From Oleidesulfovibrio sp047973035 (GTDB lineage Bacteria > Desulfobacterota > Desulfovibrionia > Desulfovibrionales > Desulfovibrionaceae): a DNA stretch of 64,000 nucleotides. The position numbers and the translations under genes are program-made. The number at the start of each line of letters is the position of its first letter. The stretch's first letter is position 1. Below the pieces are notes generated by a model, which saw only the letters and a list, made by a program, of their open reading frames with translations, had not been told where the DNA came from and did no database searches. The stretch lies in contig NZ_JBKEBF010000019.1 in NCBI RefSeq assembly GCF_047973035.1, positions 65,042 through 129,041 on the forward strand, read 5' to 3'. Shown here piece by piece: positions 18,182-27,326 of the stretch.

Positions 18182-18422
18182 CGGCTATCACATCTTTTTC
18201 AGAAAGGTGAGATTCAATTTCTTCCGCAGACAGGTTGCGTTCAAACATTTCCCTGATCTCCTTGAAAAGCGTGACAGCCTCCGGCGGGTATTTCAGCCGC
18301 CTTCCTTTCCCTCCGGCAGTGGGAATAAATCGGACAAACCGATCCTTGTAGTACACAATACTAGAAGGCGGAACATCAAGACGGCGCCCGATTTCGCGCA
18401 AACTAAGCAGCTCTCTTGCCAT
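18132..18422 (-). CDS. MerR-like helix-turn-helix protein, possibly frame-split
   Basis: 96 residues. The winged helix has the MerR-type wording LSLREIGRRLDVPPSSIVYYKDRF (residues 6-29), then a wing and a helix LFKEIREMFERNLSAEEIESHL. The last few residues (ASGFFL) run into a T7 tract and a stop. The neighbouring +1 frame carries a long coiled coil, which in related proteins would be the dimerisation part. A strong promoter with an overlapping palindrome lies just upstream, so autoregulation is likely. Alone, it would be a very short MerR-type regulator. Confidence 0.7.
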   Translation of the reverse strand: MARELLSLREIGRRLDVPPSSIVYYKDRFVRFIPTAGGKGRRLKYPPEAVTLFKEIREMFERNLSAEEIESHLSEKDVIAGAYGPGVQTGASGFFL

Positions 18423-18455
18423 GACTACTCATATGTTGTTCATTAACAAATCAGA

Positions 18456-18469
18456 TTGATTAATATCAA
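18456..18469. promoter_or_regulatory. palindrome over the -10 of the MerR-like gene
   Basis: TTGAT-TAAT-ATCAA overlaps the -10 box of the promoter at 18460-18487; candidate autoregulatory operator. Confidence 0.35.
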
Positions 18470-18487
18470 ATAAAACAGACTTGTCAA
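18460..18487 (-). promoter_or_regulatory. promoter of the MerR-like gene (TTGACA-16-TATTAA)
   Basis: On the minus strand a perfect -35 TTGACA (18487-18482) and -10 TATTAA (18465-18460) lie about 40 bases before the ATG at 18422. The gap 18423-18727 is AT-rich and otherwise empty; it also has to hold the TetR promoter. Confidence 0.6.
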
Positions 18488-18727
18488 GAAAGCCATTTAA
18501 ATTAATGAATCATAGAACAACTAACCAACATAAAGCATAAAAATCAAAAATACTTAAAAATCAAATAAATAAGCATTGTTCACTTCTTGCTTATTCTCTA
18601 TCATTGATTCTAACAGCCAAGTATTGCACAACACTTTTGTACAAAAAAATCAAACACCGCTACTTACTGGAAAAGCGGAACATTCCCTGTTAATAGTATC
18701 CGGAACGAATCTAACAAAGGGATGTAA

Positions 18728-19351
18728 ATGGCTCGAAAAACCAAAGAAGAAGCGGAAAAAACCAGACAACTGCTTCTGGATTGCGCCCTTACTGTATTTT
18801 TACGAAAAGGGTATTCTGCCACTACTCTTAACGATATTGCAGAAGAAGCGAACCTTACCCGAGGTGCCGTGTACTGGCACTTCAAAAACAAAGTTGATAT
18901 TTTTTCAGCTGTTCTGGATCAGGCCTTCGCGCCCATGTCCCGCCTTGTGCGACATATTCTGGAACGAGGCGGCAACGCATGCTTTGTGTTACAGGAAGTA
19001 TTGCAGCACTGGATGCTTAAGCTGGCTGTAGACGAAACGATGCAAAAGGCGCTGGATCTGGTGCTGACAAAAACTGAGCAAAATGACGAACTTGCCGAAC
19101 ACCATGCGCAGATGATCCAGCAGGATGTTGAGTTTATCAACAATCTTACTGCAGTCTTTAGCAAAGGCATCGACTCCGGAGAATTACGGGCCGACATTGA
19201 TCCTAAGGTAGGTGCGGCAACATTTATGACGCTCTGCATGGGACTTGCCCGCCTGAGCATCAATCACCCTGACGCGATTGACATGGCAAAGCACTGCACG
19301 ATGGTTTCAAACATATTCTTCTGCGGCGTAAAAAGCCAAGGATGCAAGTAA
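18728..19351 (+). CDS. TetR/AcrR-family transcriptional regulator
   Basis: 207 residues. The N-terminal TetR helix-turn-helix reads ARKTKEEAEKTRQLLLDCAL then YSATTLNDIAEEANLTRGAVYWHFKNKVDIF (about residues 32-61), closest to AcrR/TtgR-type repressors of multidrug efflux pumps. The C-terminal ligand domain is divergent, as usual. No pump gene is adjacent in this window, so the target is unknown. The ribosome binding site AAAGGGATG is good, and a clean terminator follows. Confidence 0.9.
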   Translation: MARKTKEEAEKTRQLLLDCALTVFLRKGYSATTLNDIAEEANLTRGAVYWHFKNKVDIFSAVLDQAFAPMSRLVRHILERGGNACFVLQEVLQHWMLKLAVDETMQKALDLVLTKTEQNDELAEHHAQMIQQDVEFINNLTAVFSKGIDSGELRADIDPKVGAATFMTLCMGLARLSINHPDAIDMAKHCTMVSNIFFCGVKSQGCK

Positions 19352-19374
19352 ATTAAGCAGGCAGACTGCAAAGC

Positions 19375-19420
19375 AAAGCGGCGACAGGCTAACACAGCTT
19401 GTCGCCGCTTTGCTTTTTCT
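19375..19420 (+). terminator. terminator after the TetR gene
   Basis: AAAGCGGCGACAG pairs with CTTGTCGCCGCTTT, followed by GCTTTTTCT. Confidence 0.9.
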
Positions 19421-19604
19421 GGTGCCAGCCAGTTGAGTTTTACCCCATTGCCTGTCCGCAAGTCCGCAGGAGTGAGGACAGCATCATAACTCAATAACTA
19501 CAGAACGATAGAAGCATAACAAAAAAATTGAGCAGCGACGTGCCACGCCGTTGCCTAACCTGCACAACGAACGACAGAAGTCATGCCTGATTACAAATGC
19601 GGAA

Positions 19605-19780
19605 AAGAAATACCCCGTCTGCCGGGAAGAGCGGCTGGGCAGACGGGGCGGGGAAGATATCCGGCCTGCCCGGGAAGGGAGGAGGCACGGAGCACTCCGG
19701 ACTGGAAGGTGTGACGGAGAGTTTCAAGTCCGGAGACCATGATGGCAGAACACTGTGAAGGGGGTCGGCCACCATGTCGA
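19605..19780 (+). ncRNA. candidate structured RNA, three successive stems in a gene-free gap
   Basis: A GC- and purine-rich island in an AT-rich gap. Stem 1: CCCCGTCTGCC (19613-19623) with GGCAGACGGGG (19638-19648), perfect. Stem 2: CTCCGGACT (19695-19703) with AGTCCGGAG (19727-19735), perfect. Stem 3: CATGATGGC with GCCACCATG (about 19738-19746 and 19768-19776), one mismatch. No believable protein frame crosses it. The string AAGTCCGGAGACC is like the 3' end of cobalamin riboswitches, but the rest of that motif is absent. Strand is a guess; a terminator at 20124 on the plus strand could end such a transcript. Confidence 0.4.
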
Positions 19781-20123
19781 AATTACTTTTACATTTTTGT
19801 CGCTTTCTGTAAACCCCTCACTCTTCAAAACATTGCTTTCTCGTATTCTTAATCATTTTGAGTTTACTGACGATTATTTTCCGCTCCGAGCACGAGGAAA
19901 AAGCCTCAGTGTCATATCTAAAACAAAGTATTATTTTTCAGTTAGTAAGGTAAAAATAAATCTAACGGAACGAAAGCTGCCGCGCTTCCAAGTGTTGTCA
20001 AATTGAACCAATCCACCTTTTACTTATTTTGTAAACTTAGATTCAACGCTCACCTGTAATACGTAACTCACACCACCCAAAGTACGGCAGGCTTTCGTCC
20101 CTTAAAGGTCATTACATATATAA

Positions 20124-20156
20124 ACGGGCAGAAGCACAACTCCTGCCCGTCTTTTT
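20124..20156 (+). terminator. terminator hairpin with T5, no gene directly upstream
   Basis: ACGGGCAG pairs with CTGCCCGT, followed by CTTTTTA. No gene ends just before it on the plus strand (the TetR gene has its own terminator), so it may serve the candidate RNA at 19605. It may also work in reverse for the phage-type cluster. The stretch 19781-20123 is AT-rich and otherwise empty. Confidence 0.7.
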
Positions 20157-20210
20157 ACCTTCTCAGCAACACACTGAAATAAAAGACAAGACCAGTGTAC
20201 CTGTTCATGT

Positions 20211-22352
20211 TTATCCAAAAAATGTCCCTTTAAGAAAATCACGACCAGCAGCATGCTTTTTAGATAACGCATACGCCGCTTTAGAATTTGAATTTGAGTT
20301 CAAGGCGCTTTGAATGCCGTAATTGTCAACCGGACGCGGAGCAACATACGGCTCTGACACGCCGATACGATAATCTACTGAATTAGTGAGTGGTTCAGCA
20401 AAGCTCGCATCTGTTTGTGCTGCGACTCGGAGCGCTCCGGTTGCGGAGGATGCTTCCCGCATATAAGACCGGCTCTCGCCGTTCAGCCCGCCTTTGGAGG
20501 CTTGCTGCTCTGAAAACGGGGAAACAACAGCCCCATAACTATTCCCGCGGATTATCTCTGTTCCGGCTCGGGCATCGGCAACTGATGTCAAAAACTCGCG
20601 CCCCATTCGCGCCGCCTGCGCATATGAAACGTCACTATCTTGCCGCATGTCTTCTTCCAGCATGTGCAGTTGCCTGCCCAGCCCTGTGGGGTGTTGATTT
20701 CTCCCCTGTTCCGCAGTCACGCCTGCTGCATCCATGGCCACCATAAGCCGCCTGCGTCCTGCCGGTTCATGCCCGTCTGCCAATGCCTGCCGTTCTGCCT
20801 GCAGCACAGCAAACTCTGTGTCTGCCAATTTATGGCGTAAGGCCCAGATATCTGTATCGGCGGTAAGAGCAAGCCGCGTATTGTAAAAAGTATCCCAATC
20901 AGTCTGCAGACTGCCGTGCTCTGCCACGGAATCAGCAGCCTGCGAGAGTACTTCCTTCATCTGTGCCGGACTGCCTGCCGCAACAGCACGGCGGGAGGCA
21001 GCATCCGGAGCAGCGTTAAAAGCAGCCCACGCAACTTCTGCCTGCACATCACGCTCGGCAGCCATTTGCCGCTTATGGTGTCCCCACATATCTGCAGCCA
21101 TCTGACGTGCCAGATTGTGGATTTCAGTTTCGCTCCCTGCTGCACCGTCAACACTGACTCCAAACATATTTTCCGCTACGGAGTCCTTGCCGGAGGTAAT
21201 TCCGGTTATCCTCCGACTGCCTGCATGCGAACCGGCATGTGCAGCAGGCAACGTTGAGTCTATAGCATCGCCCTGCTCCAGCATTTGCGTAGCAAGTTCA
21301 CGAGCTTTGATGATGCGCTCTGCCTGAGCAAACTCTGCGGCAAGACTTTCCAGCAGCGGCTTAAAAGCCCCCTCATACTTACCTGTTCGCGCCTTGTCCG
21401 CAGAAGCTGCGTTACCCTGCTCGTTCCTTTCTGCCAGCTTTGTCCTCGAAGGCTGCTCTGGTTGTTTACCCTGCTTGCCTTCCGGCCACTCGTTGCCTGA
21501 CATGACTTTCTTCACATCTCCAGAGGAGCGACCTTCTGCCATCAGCTTGGAGCTGTGCGCCAACCAGCTACGCGCACGTTCCAGCCCAATGGCATCGGCA
21601 GAAGCCACAGAGGCATGCGTGTCTGTCCCGAAAGCCAGAATCCTTGCGGCCTCGGTACAAAGGCGGGTAGTTTCCTGCTGCACAGCACTCTCGATTGCAT
21701 CAGAACGTTGCCCAAGCAGCGCCCCGCCTGTGCGCACGGTCTGTGCCGCCTGCTCTGCCTTTTGGGCTAAAGCAGTGTTCAACAGTAAAACATCGTCCGT
21801 CTTCCTGCCATTGGCTGCCAGAGTACGCATATCTTCAGAAAGGCCTTTCAGGCGTTTTTGCACTGTATTCGCCACCTTCTGTTCATAGACATGGCGACGC
21901 GCAGCCTTTGCCCCCCTCAGATAGCCTTCTGCAGCCGGATACATTAACTCGTCATAGGCTGTATGCAATGAGGCCGGCAGCCTACCCCGGGCTTCCTCGA
22001 CTACACGGCGCAGCGCACCGTTTTCTGGTACCGAGTCTTGCCCCAAAGCCCCCCGCAGCGCCTGCTCCGATTCAGTCACAGTTTCAAAAAGTTGTAAGGC
22101 ATATCTGTCGGCATCCGCTCTTTCAGAACTTACAGCTCCATTTTTTGCAGACGCCTTCCCAATGATTCCAGCATTTTTCAGATCGACCATTTCCCCTGAA
22201 ATTTGCTGTAAGGCCTCCGGCACTACAGTCATCCGTCCATAGGCTTTACGGCCTGATAATGATGTTCCAGCCCCTGCTGCCCCAATTGCAGTTTGTGCCC
22301 GAGGCTTTCCACCGGCCTGCGTCATGGAAATATCAACATTAAGACCCGGCAT
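20211..22352 (-). CDS. long phage internal/ejection-type virion protein (T7 gp15-position)
   Basis: 713 residues, Ala/Gln/Glu/Arg-rich and largely helical, with no signal peptide and no enzymatic motif recognised. It is the last gene of the particle cluster and overlaps the gp14-like gene by 14 bases. In T7-type phages this position holds the internal core proteins (gp15, gp16) that are ejected with the DNA, and the low-complexity helical character agrees. A separate lytic transglycosylase domain, as found in T7 gp16, is missing here. Family membership is inferred from position and composition. Confidence 0.6.
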   Translation of the reverse strand: MPGLNVDISMTQAGGKPRAQTAIGAAGAGTSLSGRKAYGRMTVVPEALQQISGEMVDLKNAGIIGKASAKNGAVSSERADADRYALQLFETVTESEQALRGALGQDSVPENGALRRVVEEARGRLPASLHTAYDELMYPAAEGYLRGAKAARRHVYEQKVANTVQKRLKGLSEDMRTLAANGRKTDDVLLLNTALAQKAEQAAQTVRTGGALLGQRSDAIESAVQQETTRLCTEAARILAFGTDTHASVASADAIGLERARSWLAHSSKLMAEGRSSGDVKKVMSGNEWPEGKQGKQPEQPSRTKLAERNEQGNAASADKARTGKYEGAFKPLLESLAAEFAQAERIIKARELATQMLEQGDAIDSTLPAAHAGSHAGSRRITGITSGKDSVAENMFGVSVDGAAGSETEIHNLARQMAADMWGHHKRQMAAERDVQAEVAWAAFNAAPDAASRRAVAAGSPAQMKEVLSQAADSVAEHGSLQTDWDTFYNTRLALTADTDIWALRHKLADTEFAVLQAERQALADGHEPAGRRRLMVAMDAAGVTAEQGRNQHPTGLGRQLHMLEEDMRQDSDVSYAQAARMGREFLTSVADARAGTEIIRGNSYGAVVSPFSEQQASKGGLNGESRSYMREASSATGALRVAAQTDASFAEPLTNSVDYRIGVSEPYVAPRPVDNYGIQSALNSNSNSKAAYALSKKHAAGRDFLKGTFFG

Positions 22353-22782
22353 ATGCCCCGACCTTGCCCAGCAGCGAGCCCACTTTCTTCACAGTCCCAA
22401 GGTAATCAAACTCTTGCGGCTGGTAACGCAGCGATTGCCCGTATGCCTGCGTACGATAATTCCATGCACGCTCTTTTCCCTGATACAATGCTTCCTGAGC
22501 CTGATCTTCAAACAACGCTTCATCATTCAGCAGCAAATCTAGGGCGCTGCCTTGGTCAACACGCACACCCTGCGCCGCCAGCAGAGCACGGGTACCGCCT
22601 TGATGCACCTGCCCCTTGCGCCTGATCTGATCAGCTTGACGCACCGCCTGCTCTTCTTCGTTACGTGCGCGCTCTTCCAGCACTCCCTGCTGATGCTTGT
22701 AATAACTGCCATCAGCCCCTTTGCCGCTAAACAACGTACTTCCCACCAAAGCAGCTCCCAACGCACCTTCCACAACACACAT
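22339..22782 (-). CDS. T7 gp14-like internal virion protein
   Basis: 147 residues. The N-terminus is small and hydrophobic (ALGAALVGSTLFSGKG), followed by a long charged helix (LEERARNEEEQAVRQADQIRRKGQ), then GGTRALLAAQGVRVDQGSALDLL and a Gln/Tyr-rich tail. This is the usual pattern of gp14-like core proteins of podoviruses, which form an outer-membrane pore during DNA ejection. A GGGGGA ribosome binding site lies before the ATG. It sits between the gp13-like and the long ejection-type genes, exactly in T7 order. Confidence 0.7.
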   Translation of the reverse strand: MCVVEGALGAALVGSTLFSGKGADGSYYKHQQGVLEERARNEEEQAVRQADQIRRKGQVHQGGTRALLAAQGVRVDQGSALDLLLNDEALFEDQAQEALYQGKERAWNYRTQAYGQSLRYQPQEFDYLGTVKKVGSLLGKVGAYAGS

Positions 22783-22790
22783 ATGTCCCC

Positions 22791-23588
22791 CTAATTATGA
22801 CGTGCAAAAACCAGCCATTTACCGTCAGGCAAAACTCCGACACCATCCGCCGGATACAACTCAAACCCCACCTTGCGTAGCCAGCGTTGTGAAACAACAT
22901 TATTGCGATGCACTGCGTTCACCAGCAGCGGATACTGGCCGTGAAACGCTTCCAGCCAACCTCCGGCAAGGCGTAACAACCGGCGCGAACAGCCAGTCAC
23001 ATCCGGCGTTGCCACAAACCACGGCATGCCGGCCATACAAGCCTTTCCGCCGCAGCCATTCAGGCTCCCCGCAGGCAGATTGACTCCAGCCACACCGAAT
23101 AACGCCACAGGCTTGCCGCACAATACAGCCTTTATTCCGGCTGAACCATGCCCGCAAGAAAATGCAGAGTACCGCAAGCCTCCGCGGGGGGACTCATCCT
23201 CAAAGTCCAAGGTATGGCTCGAACAATCCTGAGGCTTTTGCCGTTCCAATACAGAACCCTGACGCTGTCGGAATCTGCCCTGTATTTTAGTGCGCACTCC
23301 GGTACTGCTCGAGCTCTGCCCCGAAGTAGCACTATGTAATCTACCACCTTGCAACGAAGCCTTCTCCGGCAACAACACTGCCCATACATGATCGCTCTGC
23401 CGCACGCTTTCATACACTGCATCGGCTGCTTTCAGCCCTGTCATAGCTGTTGCCTCGTAACAGTCAGAAGGGCGCAACTGTGTTGCCACATGACGAATAT
23501 GGTGTGGCCTTGCACGACGTATCACCAGCCCGCCATCCAGCAGCAGATTCCGGCGTTGGAGGCAATTTTTTGTGCTCGCCGTTACCAT
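22791..23588 (-). CDS. T7 gp13-like virion assembly protein with GNAT-like fold, carrying an insertion
   Basis: 265 residues. The N-terminal part (VIRRARPHHIRHVATQLRPSDCYE, then DHVWAVLL) and the C-terminal part (CGKPVALFGVAG, PWFVATPDV, YPLLVNAVHRNNVVSQRWLRKVGF) match the DUF2833/gp13 phage family, which has an acetyltransferase-like fold. Between them, residues about 75-150 form a Ser/Gln/Arg-rich insertion not expected in the family. The start overlaps the nozzle-gene stop by seven bases, so translation is coupled. Catalytic activity is not established for gp13 proteins. Confidence 0.72.
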   Translation of the reverse strand: MVTASTKNCLQRRNLLLDGGLVIRRARPHHIRHVATQLRPSDCYEATAMTGLKAADAVYESVRQSDHVWAVLLPEKASLQGGRLHSATSGQSSSSTGVRTKIQGRFRQRQGSVLERQKPQDCSSHTLDFEDESPRGGLRYSAFSCGHGSAGIKAVLCGKPVALFGVAGVNLPAGSLNGCGGKACMAGMPWFVATPDVTGCSRRLLRLAGGWLEAFHGQYPLLVNAVHRNNVVSQRWLRKVGFELYPADGVGVLPDGKWLVFARHN

Positions 23589-25687
23589 TCGCCAAACTCC
23601 AGCTGTGCAGTAATGGACAAAACGGTTAACGGGAGCGGGTCTTCCTGCCGCAGCACCACATGTGTCTGGCCGTTATGGCGACTTTCCACAGCGATATCCC
23701 GCTCACCGCTGAAAAGCGGTAACGCCTGTCCCGCCTTGTCAGATGCCATACGGAACAACACTTCAGACAGCGGCGTACCCTCCGTTCCTGCCTTCAGTCC
23801 CATTGATTCATGCAGCGCAACACGCACACGAGACACCCGCCGCGTCCTGCCCTGACTGGAACCATCGCCCGTCATGGTTTCAAATGCAGTGGGAACCAGT
23901 TCGCTTACGTAACCCAGTCCCGCATGAATCCGGCTGGCAGGAGTATCAAGCAGAATACACCCGTTCTGCACTATACGCGGAGGATGCACCCATCCGTCGC
24001 AGAGTATCTGCACAGTACGTCCTTCAAGATGGTCAAGCCCCCCCACCGTGGTCACCGGCTCACCTTCACGGCTGAGGCCGGAGTCCACAAAAAACGCTTC
24101 GGCGGCATCAGCCCCCCGCATGACAGCTTCAAGCCGCTCAATGCTGCGGATAGTTTCTTCGCCGTGAGTCCCGTCCGGCAGGGTGCATACGCGGGTTCTG
24201 CACACAGAAAGCCACACCTCGTCACCTGATGCGCCGGGAATACAGGTAACGGCTTCCACAACGCCGTCAGTCTCGTGCCTATGCCAGCCGACCACTTCAT
24301 GCTCGCGCAGAAAGGTCATGGCCGCCAGAGTTCCGTCAGACAATGCGCACCACACAACAGAAGCAGGCGACTGCTGATAGCACCATGAAACGATCCGGTG
24401 CCCGCGCATGATGTGCTCTGCCAGAATGGTCATGTCTGCAGCATCATAGCCGTCAGATTCCAGCGAATACCGGAACTCTCTGACAGAGCGACCGTCGCGC
24501 TGCACAAACAGAATGCTTTGCCCGATGACCAGCGGCATCAGGTCGGCGGAGCCGTGCATGGTATCCCGCCGCAACTGCACATCCACAGGCGTAAGCGGCC
24601 TGTCACCGGAACCGGAAAGCTGCCATTCGCCCCCCGCCGTTCCCACCAGCAGGCGTCTGGCGGGCATCATCCAGCGGATGCGGTTTACCCTGTCTGCCGC
24701 AATGGTCACCGTTACGGCATCATCATCGCGCAACGGGCTGGATACGTTCATGCTTTCGTAGTTGGCAGACTGGCTGCACCAGATTGTCTGGGGTTTTTCG
24801 TCCGAACCGGCAAAGCACAGCCGCTGCTGGTAAAACTGCACGCACGCGGGCCACTGTCCCTCTTTTTCAAAAGGATTGCAGAATTTGGGCGGCCCCTGCC
24901 CGAAATCAGGGTCTGCCCCGCGGTCTTCAAAGACTTCGCCTGCGCCTGACTTGCCGATGTAGCCAAAGCTGTCGCTGCCGGACACACTTTTGTAGATGTT
25001 GTATGTCTCTGCACCATCCACAGGCTGCCAGCGCAGACGCACCAGATCCCGCACATTCAATGAGCTTGCGCCGGTAACAGTGACAACCTCTGAAGGAAGC
25101 CCTTCTTCACCTCCTTCTTTTGCCACGGCGGTAACTACATAGCGATATTGTCTTTCCGCCGTGCCGGTTGCACTGGCAGTAAGCCCTTGCGGTGCAGGAA
25201 TGCCCGCGCCGAAGGTGAGTCCGGAAAGTCGCCAGTCTGCGTGCGCATAGCGGGCCAGTTTACGGGGAGCCGCCTGTCTGCATACCAGATACATGACATC
25301 AGCAGACTGGCAGTACTGGAGCGATTGTAATGCCTCTCCGCGCCACGGAGTTTCTACGGTCACGGGTTTCCCATTCTCGTCCAGCACCAGCCCGTCATCT
25401 TTCCAAATACGCATGGAACCTTCGCCAAGCTCCAGCACGTAGGCCTGTTCCTGACTGAACACAAAAGGGATAAGGCGGATACCGCCTGCACTAGCTCCGG
25501 ACGCTTGCAGCCCCATGCCAAGGTGGCGCATGCCAGGCCTGCGCATGGCTGCCCCGTGCGGATACACAGTCATATTTCGCAGCGTCTTGCAGCCGGATGA
25601 ATACCGCTGCTGATCGACCCGTGCAGAAAGCAGCGGAGACAGCTCCCCGCCATTAAAACTGTTGCGTGTCAGAGTGATACGACTCAT
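23582..25687 (-). CDS. T7 gp12-like tail tubular protein B (nozzle)
   Basis: 701 residues from the ATG at 25687, which forms an ATGA overlap with the adaptor stop; the GTG at 25693 is less likely. The N-terminus LTRNSFNGGELSPLLSARVDQQRY and CKTLRNMTVYPHGAAMRRPGM is the standard opening of podovirus tail nozzle proteins. About residues 165-240 look like a fibronectin-III-type insert (LTASATGTAERQYRYVVTAV to GAETYNIYKS). It should form the central tail tube below the adaptor ring. The sequence is long, intact and without internal stops. Confidence 0.88.
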   Translation of the reverse strand: MSRITLTRNSFNGGELSPLLSARVDQQRYSSGCKTLRNMTVYPHGAAMRRPGMRHLGMGLQASGASAGGIRLIPFVFSQEQAYVLELGEGSMRIWKDDGLVLDENGKPVTVETPWRGEALQSLQYCQSADVMYLVCRQAAPRKLARYAHADWRLSGLTFGAGIPAPQGLTASATGTAERQYRYVVTAVAKEGGEEGLPSEVVTVTGASSLNVRDLVRLRWQPVDGAETYNIYKSVSGSDSFGYIGKSGAGEVFEDRGADPDFGQGPPKFCNPFEKEGQWPACVQFYQQRLCFAGSDEKPQTIWCSQSANYESMNVSSPLRDDDAVTVTIAADRVNRIRWMMPARRLLVGTAGGEWQLSGSGDRPLTPVDVQLRRDTMHGSADLMPLVIGQSILFVQRDGRSVREFRYSLESDGYDAADMTILAEHIMRGHRIVSWCYQQSPASVVWCALSDGTLAAMTFLREHEVVGWHRHETDGVVEAVTCIPGASGDEVWLSVCRTRVCTLPDGTHGEETIRSIERLEAVMRGADAAEAFFVDSGLSREGEPVTTVGGLDHLEGRTVQILCDGWVHPPRIVQNGCILLDTPASRIHAGLGYVSELVPTAFETMTGDGSSQGRTRRVSRVRVALHESMGLKAGTEGTPLSEVLFRMASDKAGQALPLFSGERDIAVESRHNGQTHVVLRQEDPLPLTVLSITAQLEFGEW

Positions 25688-26292
25688 GCCCACCTCGCCT
25701 GCAACCAGCCCTGATACTCCTGCGGATCGGCATGACCTTCTCCGGCATCAGCCACCTGAGCGGCTTCAAAAGCGCGGCCTGCCAGCTCGTGCAGACCTGA
25801 AAACAGTTTTGCGCTGCCTGTCGCTGCCACCACGATATCGGCAGCCAGCTTTCGTGCCAGAGCCTCTGCAAACAAGGCGGGAAAGCAAGTTGCCTCCGTC
25901 ACACGCACAGTCATCACAACGCGGGCGGGCATGGCGTCTGTATACAAAACGCCGCCCTGAACAACCTCAAAAGTACGGGCAGCGCCTTCCGCCTCCGGAG
26001 TCAGGCCGGACGTTACACCGGTGCCAGCCTCAAGCACGCGCCGCACACGCAGGCAATCCTGCGGCAGCTTGTAGGCATAACGAAACCCGAAAGGAGGCGT
26101 AACAGCCAGTTGTGGCAGCACGGCATACCGTGTCGCAAAATTCCAATGATGGGCTTCCAGCAGTTCATCGCGCAGTTCGGGATAATACTGAGCACACAAC
26201 CGTGCACTGCGCGATTCCTGACTCAAAGAAGCAATTTCTTCTGCCCCGATATACCGGAGTGCTTTATTGCAAATGCTTACGTCAGAGGCCAT
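25684..26292 (-). CDS. T7 gp11-like tail tubular protein A (adaptor)
   Basis: 202 residues from MASDVSICNKALRYIG, with an AAAGGAA ribosome binding site. The upstream extension to 26364 lacks the family start. The pattern (SICNKALRYIGAEEI, then ARLCAQYYPELRDELLEAHHWNFAT and YKLPQDCLRV) is that of gp11-type adaptor proteins that join portal and nozzle. It overlaps the nozzle start by ATGA. It is the first gene of the tail part; upstream lies a one-kilobase gap. Confidence 0.88.
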   Translation of the reverse strand: MASDVSICNKALRYIGAEEIASLSQESRSARLCAQYYPELRDELLEAHHWNFATRYAVLPQLAVTPPFGFRYAYKLPQDCLRVRRVLEAGTGVTSGLTPEAEGAARTFEVVQGGVLYTDAMPARVVMTVRVTEATCFPALFAEALARKLAADIVVAATGSAKLFSGLHELAGRAFEAAQVADAGEGHADPQEYQGWLQARWA

Positions 26293-27326
26293 ACAACTTC
26301 CTTTATTGCCCCGCCGCGGCAAAGGCATATGTATTTGTTCACATAGTTTCTGGAATAGAACCAAAGGATTAAGGCAGACAACTGTCCGCCATGAGCCGGG
26401 AAAAGATCAGGGAAAGATAAAGTGCGGACTGAGAAATCCCACGGCGCCAGCGTAAAGAAAGGGACACAGGTAGCGACAGAACGCATAGAATCCGTAGCGC
26501 ATCCGGATAAGGGATTTTATCCTCCGCTGCACCGGAATTGCTGACGAATGCACAGCCTGACAGCGCGCGTTACAGAATGCTCCTGACAGCAACATAACCA
26601 CCTCTACCGGCAGCTTCGTCGGGCATCTTCCCCGCATCCTTTGCGACCATACAAATCAAGTAGCAAAACCGCACACTGGGCCCGCAACAACGACAACTGC
26701 CATTGTTTATCCGGCAGTTGTTGCCGACTGCTTGCATTCGCCCCTTCGCTCTGTCTGAAGGTGCCATGCTTCCCACGGGCCGACTGTCTATGGGTAAGTC
26801 CTTTAGTCAAGCAACCTGAAGTAGTAACGCCAGTACGCAGTATATGTTGCCTGTCCCCCACCTCCCCTGCCCGCAATGCAGCAGGTGTTGAACTGATATG
26901 CTGACGGCTTGGAAAGGCAGAAACACTACAGTCAAGTTGCAAAAAGAAATCCTCACCGCCGCAGCCGTTACGTCTGGTACCGTCAACGAAAACCGCCTGC
27001 CCGCCCTCAAGCTGATTCAGCATATGCCTCACCTTCCGATGGCTCTTACACGCAACAGCCGTGACCATAACCGCTTTGCAGGCGGTCCGGGCGTGCCGGA
27101 TGCCCCCCCTTGCTGTCCGGTGTCCCCCTTACCTTACAGCAAACATCCGGCAGCCCGCCTGCCCGCTCGGCCTATTCCGTTCAACCTACCGCTCATACGG
27201 CCCTGCCTGTCGGGGCTGACATCCCCTCTTAATTATCAGCCCGCAACGCTCTCCCCTGCAGGGCACAATTAAAGCGGTTCAAGCTTCAGCCTTACGGTTA
27301 CCGCCCCCCAGCTTTCCCCCGGAAAC
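26293..27326. other. one-kilobase gene-free gap inside the particle cluster
   Basis: Separates the cement-protein gene from the adaptor gene. Frames of up to about 150 codons occur on both strands (for example minus 26604-27068), but none has protein-like composition or a ribosome binding site. A hairpin with arms ACAACTGCC/GGCAGTTGT (26693-26701 and 26713-26721) is present. Such a long gap is unusual in a packed phage operon; it may hold a promoter or the remains of lost genes. Confidence 0.5.

Noticed and set aside
19727..19746. Cobalamin-riboswitch-like string AAGTCCGGAGACC
   Set aside because: Only the 3' box is similar. The upstream core of the riboswitch is not in the expected order, and no B12-related gene follows.
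26604..27068. 154-codon minus-strand frame in the particle-cluster gap
   Set aside because: No ribosome binding site, erratic composition and overlapping frames on the other strand; looks like chance.
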